Of a stretch of DNA of 64,000 nucleotides, positions 52,523 through 63,702 are shown piece by piece. Positions within the stretch are counted from its first letter, which is position 1, and each line of letters begins with the position of its first letter. The stretch is taken from NCBI GenBank assembly GCA_964567485.1, contig CAZMMX010000013.1, forward strand, positions 11,786 through 75,785. The letters run 5' to 3'. The notes beneath the pieces are model-generated. The model was not told the DNA's origin. It did no database searches and worked only from the letters and a program-made list of their open reading frames with translations. This DNA comes from UBA1413 sp964567485 (lineage in GTDB: Bacteria > Bacteroidota > Bacteroidia > Bacteroidales > Prolixibacteraceae). The position numbers and the translations under genes are program-made.

Positions 52523-53035
52523 ATGACCGTTATGACTCAGTTACAGTTTACCAATGCCCTTCTGGATTTGCAGAACAAGCTTCGATATTACGCACTGAGC
52601 CTTACCACCGATAGAGAGAAGGCTGATGACCTGGTTCAGGAGACCCTGCTGAAGGCCCTTTCGAACCGTGATAAATTTGCCAGCAATACCAATTTCAAAG
52701 CGTGGGTCTACACCATCATGAAAAACACCTTTATAAATGACTACCGCCGGAACGTCAAATCAAGGAATACCCTTGATCCTTCAGGGAACTTCAGTTTTAC
52801 CGTGGGCGGTCATTTTTATCCCTCACCCGATTCTGATTTCCGATCCCGTGAAATCATAAGTTCCATCCGTTCGCTTGATGATGATTACCGGATTCCCTTT
52901 ACGATGTTCCTTGACGGATATAAGTACAAGGAGATTGCCGAGGAGCTCGATCTTCCGCTGGGAACCGTGAAGAGCCGCATATTTTTCACCCGCAAAAAGC
53001 TGGAGAAAGTGCTGGGAGAGTATTCCCCGAATTGA
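52523..53035 (+). CDS. ECF-type RNA polymerase sigma factor
   Basis: 170 residues (an ATG at 52532 is an alternative). Region 2 includes YALSLTTDREKADDLVQETLLKAL, broken here as DREKADDLVQETLLKAL for the core-binding helix, and FKAWVYTIMKNTFINDYRR for the -10 contact. Region 4 has the HTH YKEIAEELDLPLGTVKSRIFFTRKKL. It lacks sigma 1 and 3 regions, so it belongs to the extracytoplasmic function class. No anti-sigma gene is adjacent, and the next 380 bases are noncoding. In Bacteroidota similar orphan ECFs respond to diverse stresses. Target promoters cannot be predicted here. Confidence 0.93.
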   Translation: MTVMTQLQFTNALLDLQNKLRYYALSLTTDREKADDLVQETLLKALSNRDKFASNTNFKAWVYTIMKNTFINDYRRNVKSRNTLDPSGNFSFTVGGHFYPSPDSDFRSREIISSIRSLDDDYRIPFTMFLDGYKYKEIAEELDLPLGTVKSRIFFTRKKLEKVLGEYSPN

Positions 53036-53056
53036 TTTTTACTTTTTTGTTCCGGC

Positions 53057-53098
53057 GGGGCTTTACTGGCAGTGACCTGCCGGCAGGCCCTTTTTTTT
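53057..53098 (+). terminator. Rho-independent terminator after the ECF sigma gene
   Basis: GGGC (53058-53061) pairs with GCCC (53087-53090), and inside it GGCAG (53068-53072) pairs with CTGCC (53077-53081). Eight T follow at 53091-53098. It begins about 20 bases after the stop codon. Confidence 0.75.
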
Positions 53099-53418
53099 AT
53101 GATGGCCTTGTGCGTTTTATAAAAAAGAGGTAATTTCAAGCTGTTGGGGCGAAATAGTGGCCTGGGATTTCATAGCAAAAAACAGGTGGTGATGAAAAAG
53201 CCATGATCATTATTTCACCAAAAGGAATGCATAAACCAATCATGGCTATTACCTGTGGCCATTAAACAAACAATTTATTCGCATGAAACGAGCATGGTGC
53301 TTCAAACACAAAAGGGCATGTATATTTACTCCATGCGAGTTCCATGGGCGTGAAGAACCGATTAGGCATTACCTCGATATGTAATTGAAGTACAATACAT
53401 TAAATAGCAAATATACGT
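53099..53418. other. Noncoding 320-base region with nested inverted repeats
   Basis: No coding frame is convincing here, and the base composition is AT-richer than the neighbours. ACAGGT (53182-53187) pairs with ACCTGT (53251-53256), and within it AGCCATGAT (53199-53207) pairs with ATCATGGCT (53239-53247). A competing pair is TGGTGA (53187-53192) with TCACCA (53215-53220). Further on, TCGCATG (53279-53285) pairs with CATGCGA (53332-53338). A small RNA, a structured leader for the DJ-1 gene or a mobile-element relic are all possible. Confidence 0.5.
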
Positions 53419-53973
53419 ATGAAAAAGGTGGTTTTGTTGCTTGCCGATGGTTTTGAAGAGATGGAAGCCGTTGTGGTCGCTGATGTTTTGCGTCGTGCCG
53501 GTGTAGAGCTCTTATTGGTGTCGGTGACGGGCAGGGAAGAGGTCACGGGGGCCCATGGCATTGGGGTGATGGCCGATCTTCTTTTTGAGAAGGCCGATTT
53601 TTCGGAGGTGGAAATGGTGGTTTTGCCGGGGGGGATGCCTGGGGCGGCTCATCTTCAGGCCCATGAAGGCGTCAGAAATCTGGTGGCCGGGGTTCACTCC
53701 CGGGGTCGGATGGTGGCGGCGATATGTGCTGCACCCATGGTGCTGGGAAGTCTGGGGCTCCTTGAGAAGAAGCAGGCGACCTGTTATCCGGGATTTGAGA
53801 AGTATCTCCAGGGGGCTCTCCTCAGTAAAGAAGCGGTGGTGGCGGATGGTCTCCTGGTCACCGGCAATGGCCCCGGAAGTGCCCTCTTCTTCGCTCTTCG
53901 TCTGGCTGAAAAACTACAGGGGAAAGAGGTGGCCCGCGGGGTTGCCGACAAAATGATGGTCACCGGCTGGTGA
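53419..53973 (+). CDS. DJ-1/PfpI family protein
   Basis: 184 residues, complete. The DJ-1 fold is visible: VVLLLADGFEEMEAVVVADVLRRAG with the conserved Glu, MVVLPGGMPGAAHL, and the nucleophile elbow AAICAAPMVLG with its reactive Cys (about residue 102), followed by ATCYPGFEKYL and VTGNGPGSALFFALRLAE. Closest in look to YajL/ThiJ-type members, which act as redox chaperones or glyoxalase/deglycase-like proteins; the exact activity is uncertain. The stop codon abuts that of the convergent rpe gene with no intervening base. Confidence 0.92.
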   Translation: MKKVVLLLADGFEEMEAVVVADVLRRAGVELLLVSVTGREEVTGAHGIGVMADLLFEKADFSEVEMVVLPGGMPGAAHLQAHEGVRNLVAGVHSRGRMVAAICAAPMVLGSLGLLEKKQATCYPGFEKYLQGALLSKEAVVADGLLVTGNGPGSALFFALRLAEKLQGKEVARGVADKMMVTGW

Positions 53974-54615
53974 TCAGAGATTTTTAAGCTGACGGATGGT
54001 TCCGGCAGGATCGGCCGACCGGAAGATAAAACTCCCGGCCACCAGGATGTCAGCGCCGGCATCGCGCAGCCGCTTTCCCGTTTCCAGGTTCACACCGCCG
54101 TCGACTTCGATCAAACAGCCGGGATTGTGCCTCAGGATTAGCTCCTTCAGAAGAGTGACCTTCCGCAGACTTCCCTCTATGAATTTCTGACCGCCAAAGC
54201 CGGGATTGACTGACATGATCAGCACCATATCCACCGAGGGCAGAATCTCTTCAAGCAGGTGGACGGGAGTGTGCGGGTTCAGGCATACGCCGGCTTTCAT
54301 CCCTTCCTCCCTGATGTGGGCCACTGTGCGGTGCAAGTGGGGACAGGCTTCCCAGTGCACCGTCAGCACCGAAGCTCCTGCCCTGGCAAAGGGAACAATG
54401 AAGGGGTCGGGATGGATGATCATCAGGTGAACATCGAGGGGTTTGGTGGCAATGGCCGCTACTTGTTCCACCACCGGAAGCCCAAAGGAAATGTTGGGAA
54501 CGAACACCCCGTCCATAATGTCGCAGTGGATATAGTCAGCATCACTGTGGTTGATCATTTCGATGTCGTGGGCCAAATGGCCGAAATTGGCTGCCAGTAT
54601 GGAAGGAGCTATCAT
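53974..54615 (-). CDS. rpe: Ribulose-phosphate 3-epimerase
   Basis: 213 residues. Interconverts ribulose 5-phosphate and xylulose 5-phosphate in the pentose phosphate pathway. Motifs include APSILAANFGHL, HCDIMDGVFVPNISFG (metal-binding His and catalytic Asp), DVHLMIIHP, SVNPGFGGQKFI and the second catalytic Asp in IEVDGGVN, ending with phosphate-binding ADILVAGSFIF. Typical length. The gene is 28 bases downstream of rpoD on the same strand and could be co-transcribed with it. Confidence 0.96.
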   Translation of the reverse strand: MIAPSILAANFGHLAHDIEMINHSDADYIHCDIMDGVFVPNISFGLPVVEQVAAIATKPLDVHLMIIHPDPFIVPFARAGASVLTVHWEACPHLHRTVAHIREEGMKAGVCLNPHTPVHLLEEILPSVDMVLIMSVNPGFGGQKFIEGSLRKVTLLKELILRHNPGCLIEVDGGVNLETGKRLRDAGADILVAGSFIFRSADPAGTIRQLKNL

Positions 54616-54643
54616 TCTTGTCGGTATGCGGGACCAGCTACCT

Positions 54644-55504
54644 CTAAAGGTAGCTCTTTAGCAGCTGGTTCCTGTATTTGTTTTTCAGTTTTTTAATCGC
54701 CTTTTCCTTGATCTGCCGAACCCGCTCCCTGGTCAGATCCATTTTTTCGCCGATCTCCTCCAGCGTCATGGCCGGGTATTCATTCAGCCCGAAGAAAAAG
54801 CGAAGAATGTCGGCTTCCCTTTCACTCAGGGTGGATAGCGACCTTTCGATCTCTTTTCTCAGTGAGCTTATTATCAGTTCATTGTCGGCCACGGGGGAGT
54901 CGTTGTTGAGAAGGATATCATAGAGGGTGTTTTCCTCCTCATCGCGCAACGGGGCATCCATGGAGACATGAAGTGAAGAGAGGTTCAGGGAGTCTTCGAT
55001 CAGGTCGGGTTTCAGTTCGAGGACTGCCGCAAGTTCTTCCATAGTGGGCTCCCGCTGGAATTCCTGTTCCAGCTGGCTGAAAGTGCGGTTGATTTTACTG
55101 ATGGAGCCTATTTTATTCAGGGGAAGACGTACAATGCGGGCATCTTCGGCCAGGGCCTGCAGAATAGACTGGCGGATCCACCAAACGGCATAGGAGATAA
55201 ACTTGAACCCGCGGGTCTCATCGAACCGCTCTGCAGCCTTGATCAACCCCAGGTTGCCCTCATTTATGAGATCTGACAGGCTCAATCCCTGATTCTGGTA
55301 TTGCTTGGCCACCGATACTACAAAACGGAGATTGGCCTTGATCAGCTTTTCAAAAGCCGCCCGGTCACCCAATCTTACCTTCTTGGCCAGCTCTACCTCC
55401 ATTTCCGGATTGAGCAACTCAATCCTCCCTATCTCATGAAGATACTTGTCAAGAGATAACGTATCACGATTGGTGACCTGCTTGGATATTTTAAGCTGTC
55501 TCAT
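54644..55504 (-). CDS. rpoD: Primary sigma factor, Bacteroidota RpoD
   Basis: 286 residues. Region 1.2 (SLDKYLHEIGRIELL), region 2 (NLRFVVSVAKQYQNQGLSLSDLINEGNLGLIKAAERFD and FISYAVWWIRQSI), region 3 (LPLNKIGSISKINRTF) and region 4 (MTLEEIGEKMDLTRERVRQIKEKAIKKLK), given here as separate landmarks, are all present. It lacks the long region 1.1 and the non-conserved insert of E. coli sigma-70, as is normal for the primary sigma of Bacteroidota, which recognises the unusual -33/-7 promoters seen throughout this window. The 3' neighbour rpe may share its transcript. Confidence 0.96.
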   Translation of the reverse strand: MRQLKISKQVTNRDTLSLDKYLHEIGRIELLNPEMEVELAKKVRLGDRAAFEKLIKANLRFVVSVAKQYQNQGLSLSDLINEGNLGLIKAAERFDETRGFKFISYAVWWIRQSILQALAEDARIVRLPLNKIGSISKINRTFSQLEQEFQREPTMEELAAVLELKPDLIEDSLNLSSLHVSMDAPLRDEEENTLYDILLNNDSPVADNELIISSLRKEIERSLSTLSEREADILRFFFGLNEYPAMTLEEIGEKMDLTRERVRQIKEKAIKKLKNKYRNQLLKSYL

Positions 55505-55807
55505 TAAACCATTTGATCCGTTGACAGGGTCTGTTTGTTGTAAGTTGGCTTGCGGAGTTTTTACACTTCTATTTCGGGGGGTGAAGATAGCAATTAAATG
55601 AAAATTTTTCCGTATTTTTCACTGAAAAATGTGCCTGGCCCCTGCTATAACAAACACTGTCTCATAAACAGTGAGGGATTGGTGTTTTGTTTGATGTGGT
55701 TAATGTTCACATTATCAGTTTATTAGCGCTCCTGTCCTGAGATATAAACAGGAAGGAAATCCATTTTTGAATTTCCGCAGATATTATTTAAAAAGTTGCC
55801 GCGTCAC
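55505..55807. other. Noncoding region between divergent rpoD and rho
   Basis: No gene is visible. It should hold the rpoD promoter (minus strand); I see no perfect -7 match for it, only TATCTTCA near 55587. A hairpin CACTGT (55655-55660)/ACAGTG (55668-55673) with a 7-base loop lies in the middle, partly enclosed by a weaker CAAACAC/GTGTTTTG pair. Confidence 0.5.
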
Positions 55808-55837
55808 TTGGTAATTGACGATTTATAAGTAATTTTG
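55808..55837 (+). promoter_or_regulatory. -33/-7 promoter for rho
   Basis: TTG at 55808-55810 and TAATTTTG at 55830-55837 with a 19-base spacer is one of the best promoter matches in the window. Transcription from about 55844 gives an 85-base leader. Confidence 0.7.
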
Positions 55838-55848
55838 CACCACCATAG

Positions 55849-55879
55849 GAACAGATTTTAACTCTCCTCGGTTCTGTTC
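55849..55879 (+). promoter_or_regulatory. Leader hairpin upstream of rho
   Basis: GAACAGA (55849-55855) and TCTGTTC (55873-55879) form a perfect 7-bp stem within the predicted rho leader, just after the transcription start. Rho is autoregulated in several bacteria, so this could be part of an attenuation site. Confidence 0.4.
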
Positions 55880-55928
55880 GCCGGGATCTGCCACAAAAAT
55901 CAACTTTATTTCAAAATTTATTTTTACA

Positions 55929-58016
55929 ATGTTTGATATTTCTGAACTTGAAAAGAAGCTCCTTCCCGAGTTACGTGAAATTGGTAAGGAGTTACAGATT
56001 AAGCGTGTTGAGTCCTTTAAAAAGCAGGATCTCATATATAAGATTCTTGATATCCAAGCGGTGCAGAATGCTGAAAAGATTATTCAGCAGCCAGAGCCCA
56101 GGGCCAAGGTCATCAGGACCCGCACCGGCAGGGAGCTGGGAGAAATGCCGGGTGTTGCATCGCCCGCAGTTCCGCAGAACCCCCCTGTAACATCTTCCGT
56201 GGCAGCTCAAGGGGAGCCTGCAGTGGACAGGACGCCCATGCAGGAGGATTCTCCTGATCAGGTTGCCGGTGGTGCCAAAAGAGAGGCTAAGGGGGGCGGA
56301 CAGCCACCCGTGAAGGGAAAAAAAGGGAAAAAGAGCTATAAGGAGTTGATCCGCCAGGTGATAGGGAAGGAGAATCCGCCCAGAAACAGTGAAGCCGTAA
56401 GTACTCCTGAGGAAGGAGACGCTGAAATCCCCGAGCCACAGGATATTACCATACCCCAGGGGACCCCTTCATCGCGGCATGAACAGTTGCGCGCCATCAT
56501 GAAGGAGTTTGCACACGATAAACCGGGAGGCAAGGAAAAGGAAAAAGTCCGCGGCCTGAAAAAGGGAGAACGCCTGGAGGACGATCTGCTGAATCTTCCC
56601 GAAGGGGCGAATCTTTCCGAAGAAAATGGGGTCTCTGCTGACCTGGAAGGTGAAAATGGCGGTGATACGGCCATGGAACTCACGACGGGAACTTCCCTGT
56701 CCGGAGAAGGGGAAGAGAAAGGAATACCCGGGGAACTTCCTGCACAGCAGGGCGGGTTCCAACGGAAATTCAAACAACCCGAATGGCAGCAGAAAAAAGA
56801 GGGACAGCGTGCTTTCAGAACGTCGGAAAAACAGTCCGAAAAACAACAGGAGAAGCAACCTGAAAAACCTGTTATTGACAAGAACTACGAATTCGAGGGA
56901 ATCGTGGCCAATACCGGAGTCCTGGAGATTATGCCCGAGGGGTACGGTTTCTTGCGCTCTGCTGACTTCAACTACCTCAACTCCCCCGATGATATTTATG
57001 TTTCGCAGTCCCAGATCAAACTCTTCGGGCTCAAAACCGGTGACACCACACGCGGAACCATCCGTCCGCCCAAGGAGGGTGAGAAATTCTTCCCGCTGAT
57101 CAAGGTGCTGGAGATCAACGGCCGCTCGCCTGAGTATATCCGTGACAGGGTCCCCTTTGAGCATCTGACGCCGCTGTTCCCCAATGAAAAGTTCGAACTC
57201 ATCGGGAATGGCCATGACAACATTTCCACGCGCATCGTTGACATGTTCGCCCCTATAGGAAAGGGACAACGTGGTTTGATTGTGGCCCAGCCCAAAACGG
57301 GAAAGACGGTGTTGCTCAAGGAGATTGCCAATGCCATTGCCGCCAACCACCCTGAAGTTTACATGATCGTGCTCCTCATCGACGAGCGCCCCGAGGAAGT
57401 GACGGATATGGCACGCAGCGTCAACGCCGAGGTGATCTCCTCGACTTTTGATGAACCTGCCGAAAGACACGTCAGGGTTGCCAATATGGTGCTCGAAAAA
57501 GCCAAACGCCTGGTGGAGTGCGGCCACGACGTGGTCATCCTGCTCGACTCCATCACCCGTCTGGCCCGTGCCTATAACACCGTACAACCAGCCTCCGGGA
57601 AAGTTCTCTCGGGGGGCGTCGACGCCAACGCCCTCCACAAGCCTAAACGCTTCTTCGGAGCCGCCCGCAACATTGAGGAAGGGGGATCTCTCACCATCCT
57701 GGCGACTGCCCTTACGGAAACAGGATCCAAAATGGACGATGTCATCTTCGAAGAGTTCAAGGGGACCGGAAACATGGAACTCCAGCTCGACCGCAAACTC
57801 TCCAACAAAAGGATCTTTCCCTCGGTCGATATCCCGGCTTCCAGCACCCGCCGCGAAGATCTCCTCCTTTCACGCTATATCCTCGACAAAATCTGGATCC
57901 TCAGAAATTACCTCGGCGGCATGAACTCGCTGGAAGCCATGGACTTCATGAGAGACAGACTCATGAAAACCAAATCGGTCGAAGAGTTCCTCATTTCCAT
58001 GAACGCCGACGCCTGA
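55929..58016 (+). CDS. rho: Transcription termination factor Rho with large disordered insertion
   Basis: 695 residues against 419 in E. coli. An N-terminal Rho_N helical domain (1-45, FDISELEKKLLPELREIGKE) is followed by about 270 residues rich in Lys, Glu, Gly, Pro and Gln (about 50-318), which looks disordered. The RNA-binding cold-shock-like domain comes next (FEGIVANTGVLEIMPEGYGF, about 320-395). The hexameric ATPase has Walker A QPKTGKT (about 453), VLLIDERPEEVTDM, the Q-loop and R-loop region (LSGGVDANALHKPKRFFGAARN) and arginine finger area. Large insertions are known in Rho proteins of Bacteroidota and are linked to phase separation or altered RNA binding. Function as a terminator is not in doubt. 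Confidence 0.96.
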   Translation: MFDISELEKKLLPELREIGKELQIKRVESFKKQDLIYKILDIQAVQNAEKIIQQPEPRAKVIRTRTGRELGEMPGVASPAVPQNPPVTSSVAAQGEPAVDRTPMQEDSPDQVAGGAKREAKGGGQPPVKGKKGKKSYKELIRQVIGKENPPRNSEAVSTPEEGDAEIPEPQDITIPQGTPSSRHEQLRAIMKEFAHDKPGGKEKEKVRGLKKGERLEDDLLNLPEGANLSEENGVSADLEGENGGDTAMELTTGTSLSGEGEEKGIPGELPAQQGGFQRKFKQPEWQQKKEGQRAFRTSEKQSEKQQEKQPEKPVIDKNYEFEGIVANTGVLEIMPEGYGFLRSADFNYLNSPDDIYVSQSQIKLFGLKTGDTTRGTIRPPKEGEKFFPLIKVLEINGRSPEYIRDRVPFEHLTPLFPNEKFELIGNGHDNISTRIVDMFAPIGKGQRGLIVAQPKTGKTVLLKEIANAIAANHPEVYMIVLLIDERPEEVTDMARSVNAEVISSTFDEPAERHVRVANMVLEKAKRLVECGHDVVILLDSITRLARAYNTVQPASGKVLSGGVDANALHKPKRFFGAARNIEEGGSLTILATALTETGSKMDDVIFEEFKGTGNMELQLDRKLSNKRIFPSVDIPASSTRREDLLLSRYILDKIWILRNYLGGMNSLEAMDFMRDRLMKTKSVEEFLISMNADA

Positions 58017-58050
58017 CCCCTTCCTGCTGCCGCTTATTTTTAACAATTAT

Positions 58051-58114
58051 AAATAGCAGATAAAACTCCGTTTTGTAATCTTTAGATTGCAAAAAATGGT
58101 TTTATCTGCTATTT
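58051..58114. other. 64-base near-perfect hairpin between rho and the AAA ATPase gene
   Basis: AAATAGCAGATAAAAC (58051-58066) pairs perfectly with GTTTTATCTGCTATTT (58099-58114). Inside, TTTTGTAATC (58071-58080) pairs with GATTGCAAAA (58085-58094) with a single G-T wobble around a TTTA loop, and the two stems are separated by a 4/4 internal loop. The right arm overlaps the -7 box of the next gene, so it could terminate rho transcripts and also be an operator. Confidence 0.85.
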
Positions 58115-58117
58115 TTG
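58110..58117 (+). promoter_or_regulatory. -7 promoter element embedded in the hairpin
   Basis: TATTTTTG, a perfect TAnnTTTG box, overlaps the right arm of the long hairpin. Transcription would start near 58124, about 12 bases before the TTG start at 58136. Confidence 0.5.
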
Positions 58118-58135
58118 TCTCCATAAGTTATTGTT

Positions 58136-59311
58136 TTGGAATTACTGGTTAAACATCACTTTTCGCTCCTGGATGCCCTGCCTTCCCATTTTTCACGTCC
58201 TTTGGCGGGGAAAATTGACTGGGATCAAAGGCTCATCTGTATCAAGGGGGTCAGAGGGGTGGGGAAGACCGCTTTTTTACTCGACCATATCAGATCTTTG
58301 TATGGCAATGACCGGTCGGTGATGTATGTCAACCTCAATAATTTTTATTTCACCCGGAGACGGCTTTTTTCCTTTGCCGACGAGTTTTCAAAGATAGGGG
58401 GGAGGGTTCTTTTTCTCGACCAGGTGAACAAATACCCCGGGTGGTCACAGGAATTGCGGCAGTGTTATCATGAGATTCCCGGGTTGAAGATCGTCTTCAC
58501 GGCCTCTCCCGTTTTGCGCGTTGCCGATGAAAATCCCGACCTGAATGGTATTGTCACCCTCTATCACCTCGAGGGGCTCTCTTTCAGAGAGTATTTGAAC
58601 AGAAGGACAGGAAGCCGTTTTGAGCCTCTGAGCTTCGATGAGATCCTCACGGGTCACCGCGTGAAGGCTGCCGAGATCACGGAGAAAGTGAAACCGCTGG
58701 CGTATTTCTCAGAGTATCTGCGGTCGGGGATGTATCCCTATTTCAATGGCGAGGGGGAGTTTTATTCCGACACGTTGCTCAAAAATATCAATCTGGCCCT
58801 GGAAACCGACATTCCTTATATCAACCAGATGGAGCTGAAGTATCTTCCCCGGATGAGAAAACTGCTCTACCTCATTGCTTCGGAGACGCCCATGGTGCCC
58901 AACGTCAGTAAGCTGGCCTCGGCCATCAGCACCTCGCGGGCCACGGTGATGAACTATCTTCACTATCTCAGGAATGCCCGGCTTATCAGGTTGTTGTATA
59001 TCAACGGGGATGAAGGAATGGCCCGCAAACCGGTAAAGATCCTGATGTACGATACCAATATCTTATATACGGTAGCTCCCGAGCGGGCCGAAAGCACCAA
59101 CTTGCGGCAGACCTTTTTCTGTCACCAGACAGGGATGGAAAACCGTCTTCAGGCCTCTCCGTCGGCGGACTTCCTGGTCAACGGGCATGCTCATTTTACC
59201 GTGGGGGGGCGTAAGTGTGAAGCCCCCGTGGGGGGGTATTGCGCTGCCGATATGATAGAAACCGGCGAGGGAAACCGGATTCCCCTGTGGCTTTTCGGAT
59301 TTATGTACTAA
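58136..59311 (+). CDS. AAA ATPase with C-terminal DUF4143, altered Walker B
   Basis: 391 residues starting at TTG 58136. The N-terminal AAA_14-type ATPase has Walker A GVRGVGKTA (about 38-46) and a Walker B strand VLFLDQVNKYP. In relatives the residue after the Asp is normally Glu (LFLDEV), so the catalytic glutamate is Gln here. The C-terminal half is a winged-helix-like segment (PNVSKLASAISTSRATVMNYLHYL) and a degenerate DUF4143 nuclease-like domain ending without a clear active site. This family is often present in many copies in Bacteroidota and archaea; its role is unknown. Preceded by a long hairpin, and PFOR lies 41 bases downstream. Confidence 0.85.
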   Translation: MELLVKHHFSLLDALPSHFSRPLAGKIDWDQRLICIKGVRGVGKTAFLLDHIRSLYGNDRSVMYVNLNNFYFTRRRLFSFADEFSKIGGRVLFLDQVNKYPGWSQELRQCYHEIPGLKIVFTASPVLRVADENPDLNGIVTLYHLEGLSFREYLNRRTGSRFEPLSFDEILTGHRVKAAEITEKVKPLAYFSEYLRSGMYPYFNGEGEFYSDTLLKNINLALETDIPYINQMELKYLPRMRKLLYLIASETPMVPNVSKLASAISTSRATVMNYLHYLRNARLIRLLYINGDEGMARKPVKILMYDTNILYTVAPERAESTNLRQTFFCHQTGMENRLQASPSADFLVNGHAHFTVGGRKCEAPVGGYCAADMIETGEGNRIPLWLFGFMY

Positions 59312-59352
59312 CCAAAATATTATCAGATTAAAAACAAATAACCAGGTCGATT

Positions 59353-62898
<3,546 letters not shown>

Positions 62899-62920
62899 AA
62901 AAGGGTAAAACCCAACCAGG

Positions 62921-62953
62921 GAGAGCTGCCGTTCACGACAGCTCTCTTTTTTT
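62921..62953 (+). terminator. Rho-independent terminator after PFOR
   Basis: GAGAGCTG (62921-62928) and CAGCTCTC (62939-62946) form a perfect 8-bp stem with a 10-base loop, followed by seven T. Confidence 0.9.
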
Positions 62954-63020
62954 GTGGTAAGTTATTGTTAATTCATCATGCATCCCCCGGATAAAAAACT
63001 GAAAAACCGAAATGGTTTTC

Positions 63021-63028
63021 TAGTTTTG
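63021..63028 (+). promoter_or_regulatory. -7 promoter element for the TetR-family gene
   Basis: TAGTTTTG, a perfect TAnnTTTG box, lies 16 bases before the ATG at 63045. Confidence 0.55.
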
Positions 63029-63044
63029 TGCCCATAATTCAGCG

Positions 63045-63677
63045 ATGGAAATAAAGGAAAAAATAATCGTCAGGACAGCGGAGCTTTTCAGCATGATGGG
63101 GATGAAAGCTCTCACCATGGACATGGTTGCTTCCGGACTGGGGATATCGAAGCGAACGTTGTATGAGCATTTCCGCGATAAGGATGAACTGTTGCTGCAG
63201 TCGATCGACTACATGATCCGCAAGAATAACATCAGGTTAATGGAGATCAGCGCCCAATCACCCGATGTGATTGATGCGATTTTTGTAATTACGGAGATGC
63301 AGCACAGACAAATGATGACATTCAACCCGGTCATCTTTGAAGATATGAAGCGTTACATGTTCAGGGTAAACCTTTCCTATTACAGTAACAGGGAAAAGTG
63401 CCGTGAGTTTTCGGTGATTTACCATCTTCTGGAAAGGGGAAGACGTGAGGGGGTGTTCAGGGAAGATCTTAAAATTGACATTGTTGACATATTCATCTCA
63501 GAATTGGTCATTATGTTTCACAGCAGTGATGCCCTGAAAGGGATGAAAATGACGAAGACGGAGGCCATGGTGAATATTTTCATCCCCTATTTCAGGGGGT
63601 TGTGCACCCCAAAGGGAATAAGTCTCCTCGAAACCTACTCAAGTCGGAGTCAGGTGATAGGAGAAATGGAGAGTTAA
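63045..63677 (+). CDS. TetR-family transcriptional regulator
   Basis: 210 residues. The N-terminal helix-turn-helix is clear (ALTMDMVASGLGISKRTLYEHF, about 22-43, shown in parts: MDMVASGLGISKRTLYEHF). The C-terminal ligand domain is helical and unspecific. TetR repressors next to a TolC-type gene in Bacteroidota usually control a TolC-HlyD-AcrB efflux operon, and the TolC gene starts 25 bases downstream here. The ligand is unknown. Confidence 0.9.
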   Translation: MEIKEKIIVRTAELFSMMGMKALTMDMVASGLGISKRTLYEHFRDKDELLLQSIDYMIRKNNIRLMEISAQSPDVIDAIFVITEMQHRQMMTFNPVIFEDMKRYMFRVNLSYYSNREKCREFSVIYHLLERGRREGVFREDLKIDIVDIFISELVIMFHSSDALKGMKMTKTEAMVNIFIPYFRGLCTPKGISLLETYSSRSQVIGEMES

Positions 63678-63686
63678 GAATATTAA

Positions 63687-63694
63687 TAATTTTG
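63687..63694 (+). promoter_or_regulatory. Possible -7 element directly before the TolC-family gene
   Basis: TAATTTTG is a perfect TAnnTTTG box eight bases before the ATG, so a transcript from here would be almost leaderless. It may be a secondary promoter inside the tetR-tolC unit. Confidence 0.35.
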
Positions 63695-63702
63695 ATAGAA
63701 CG

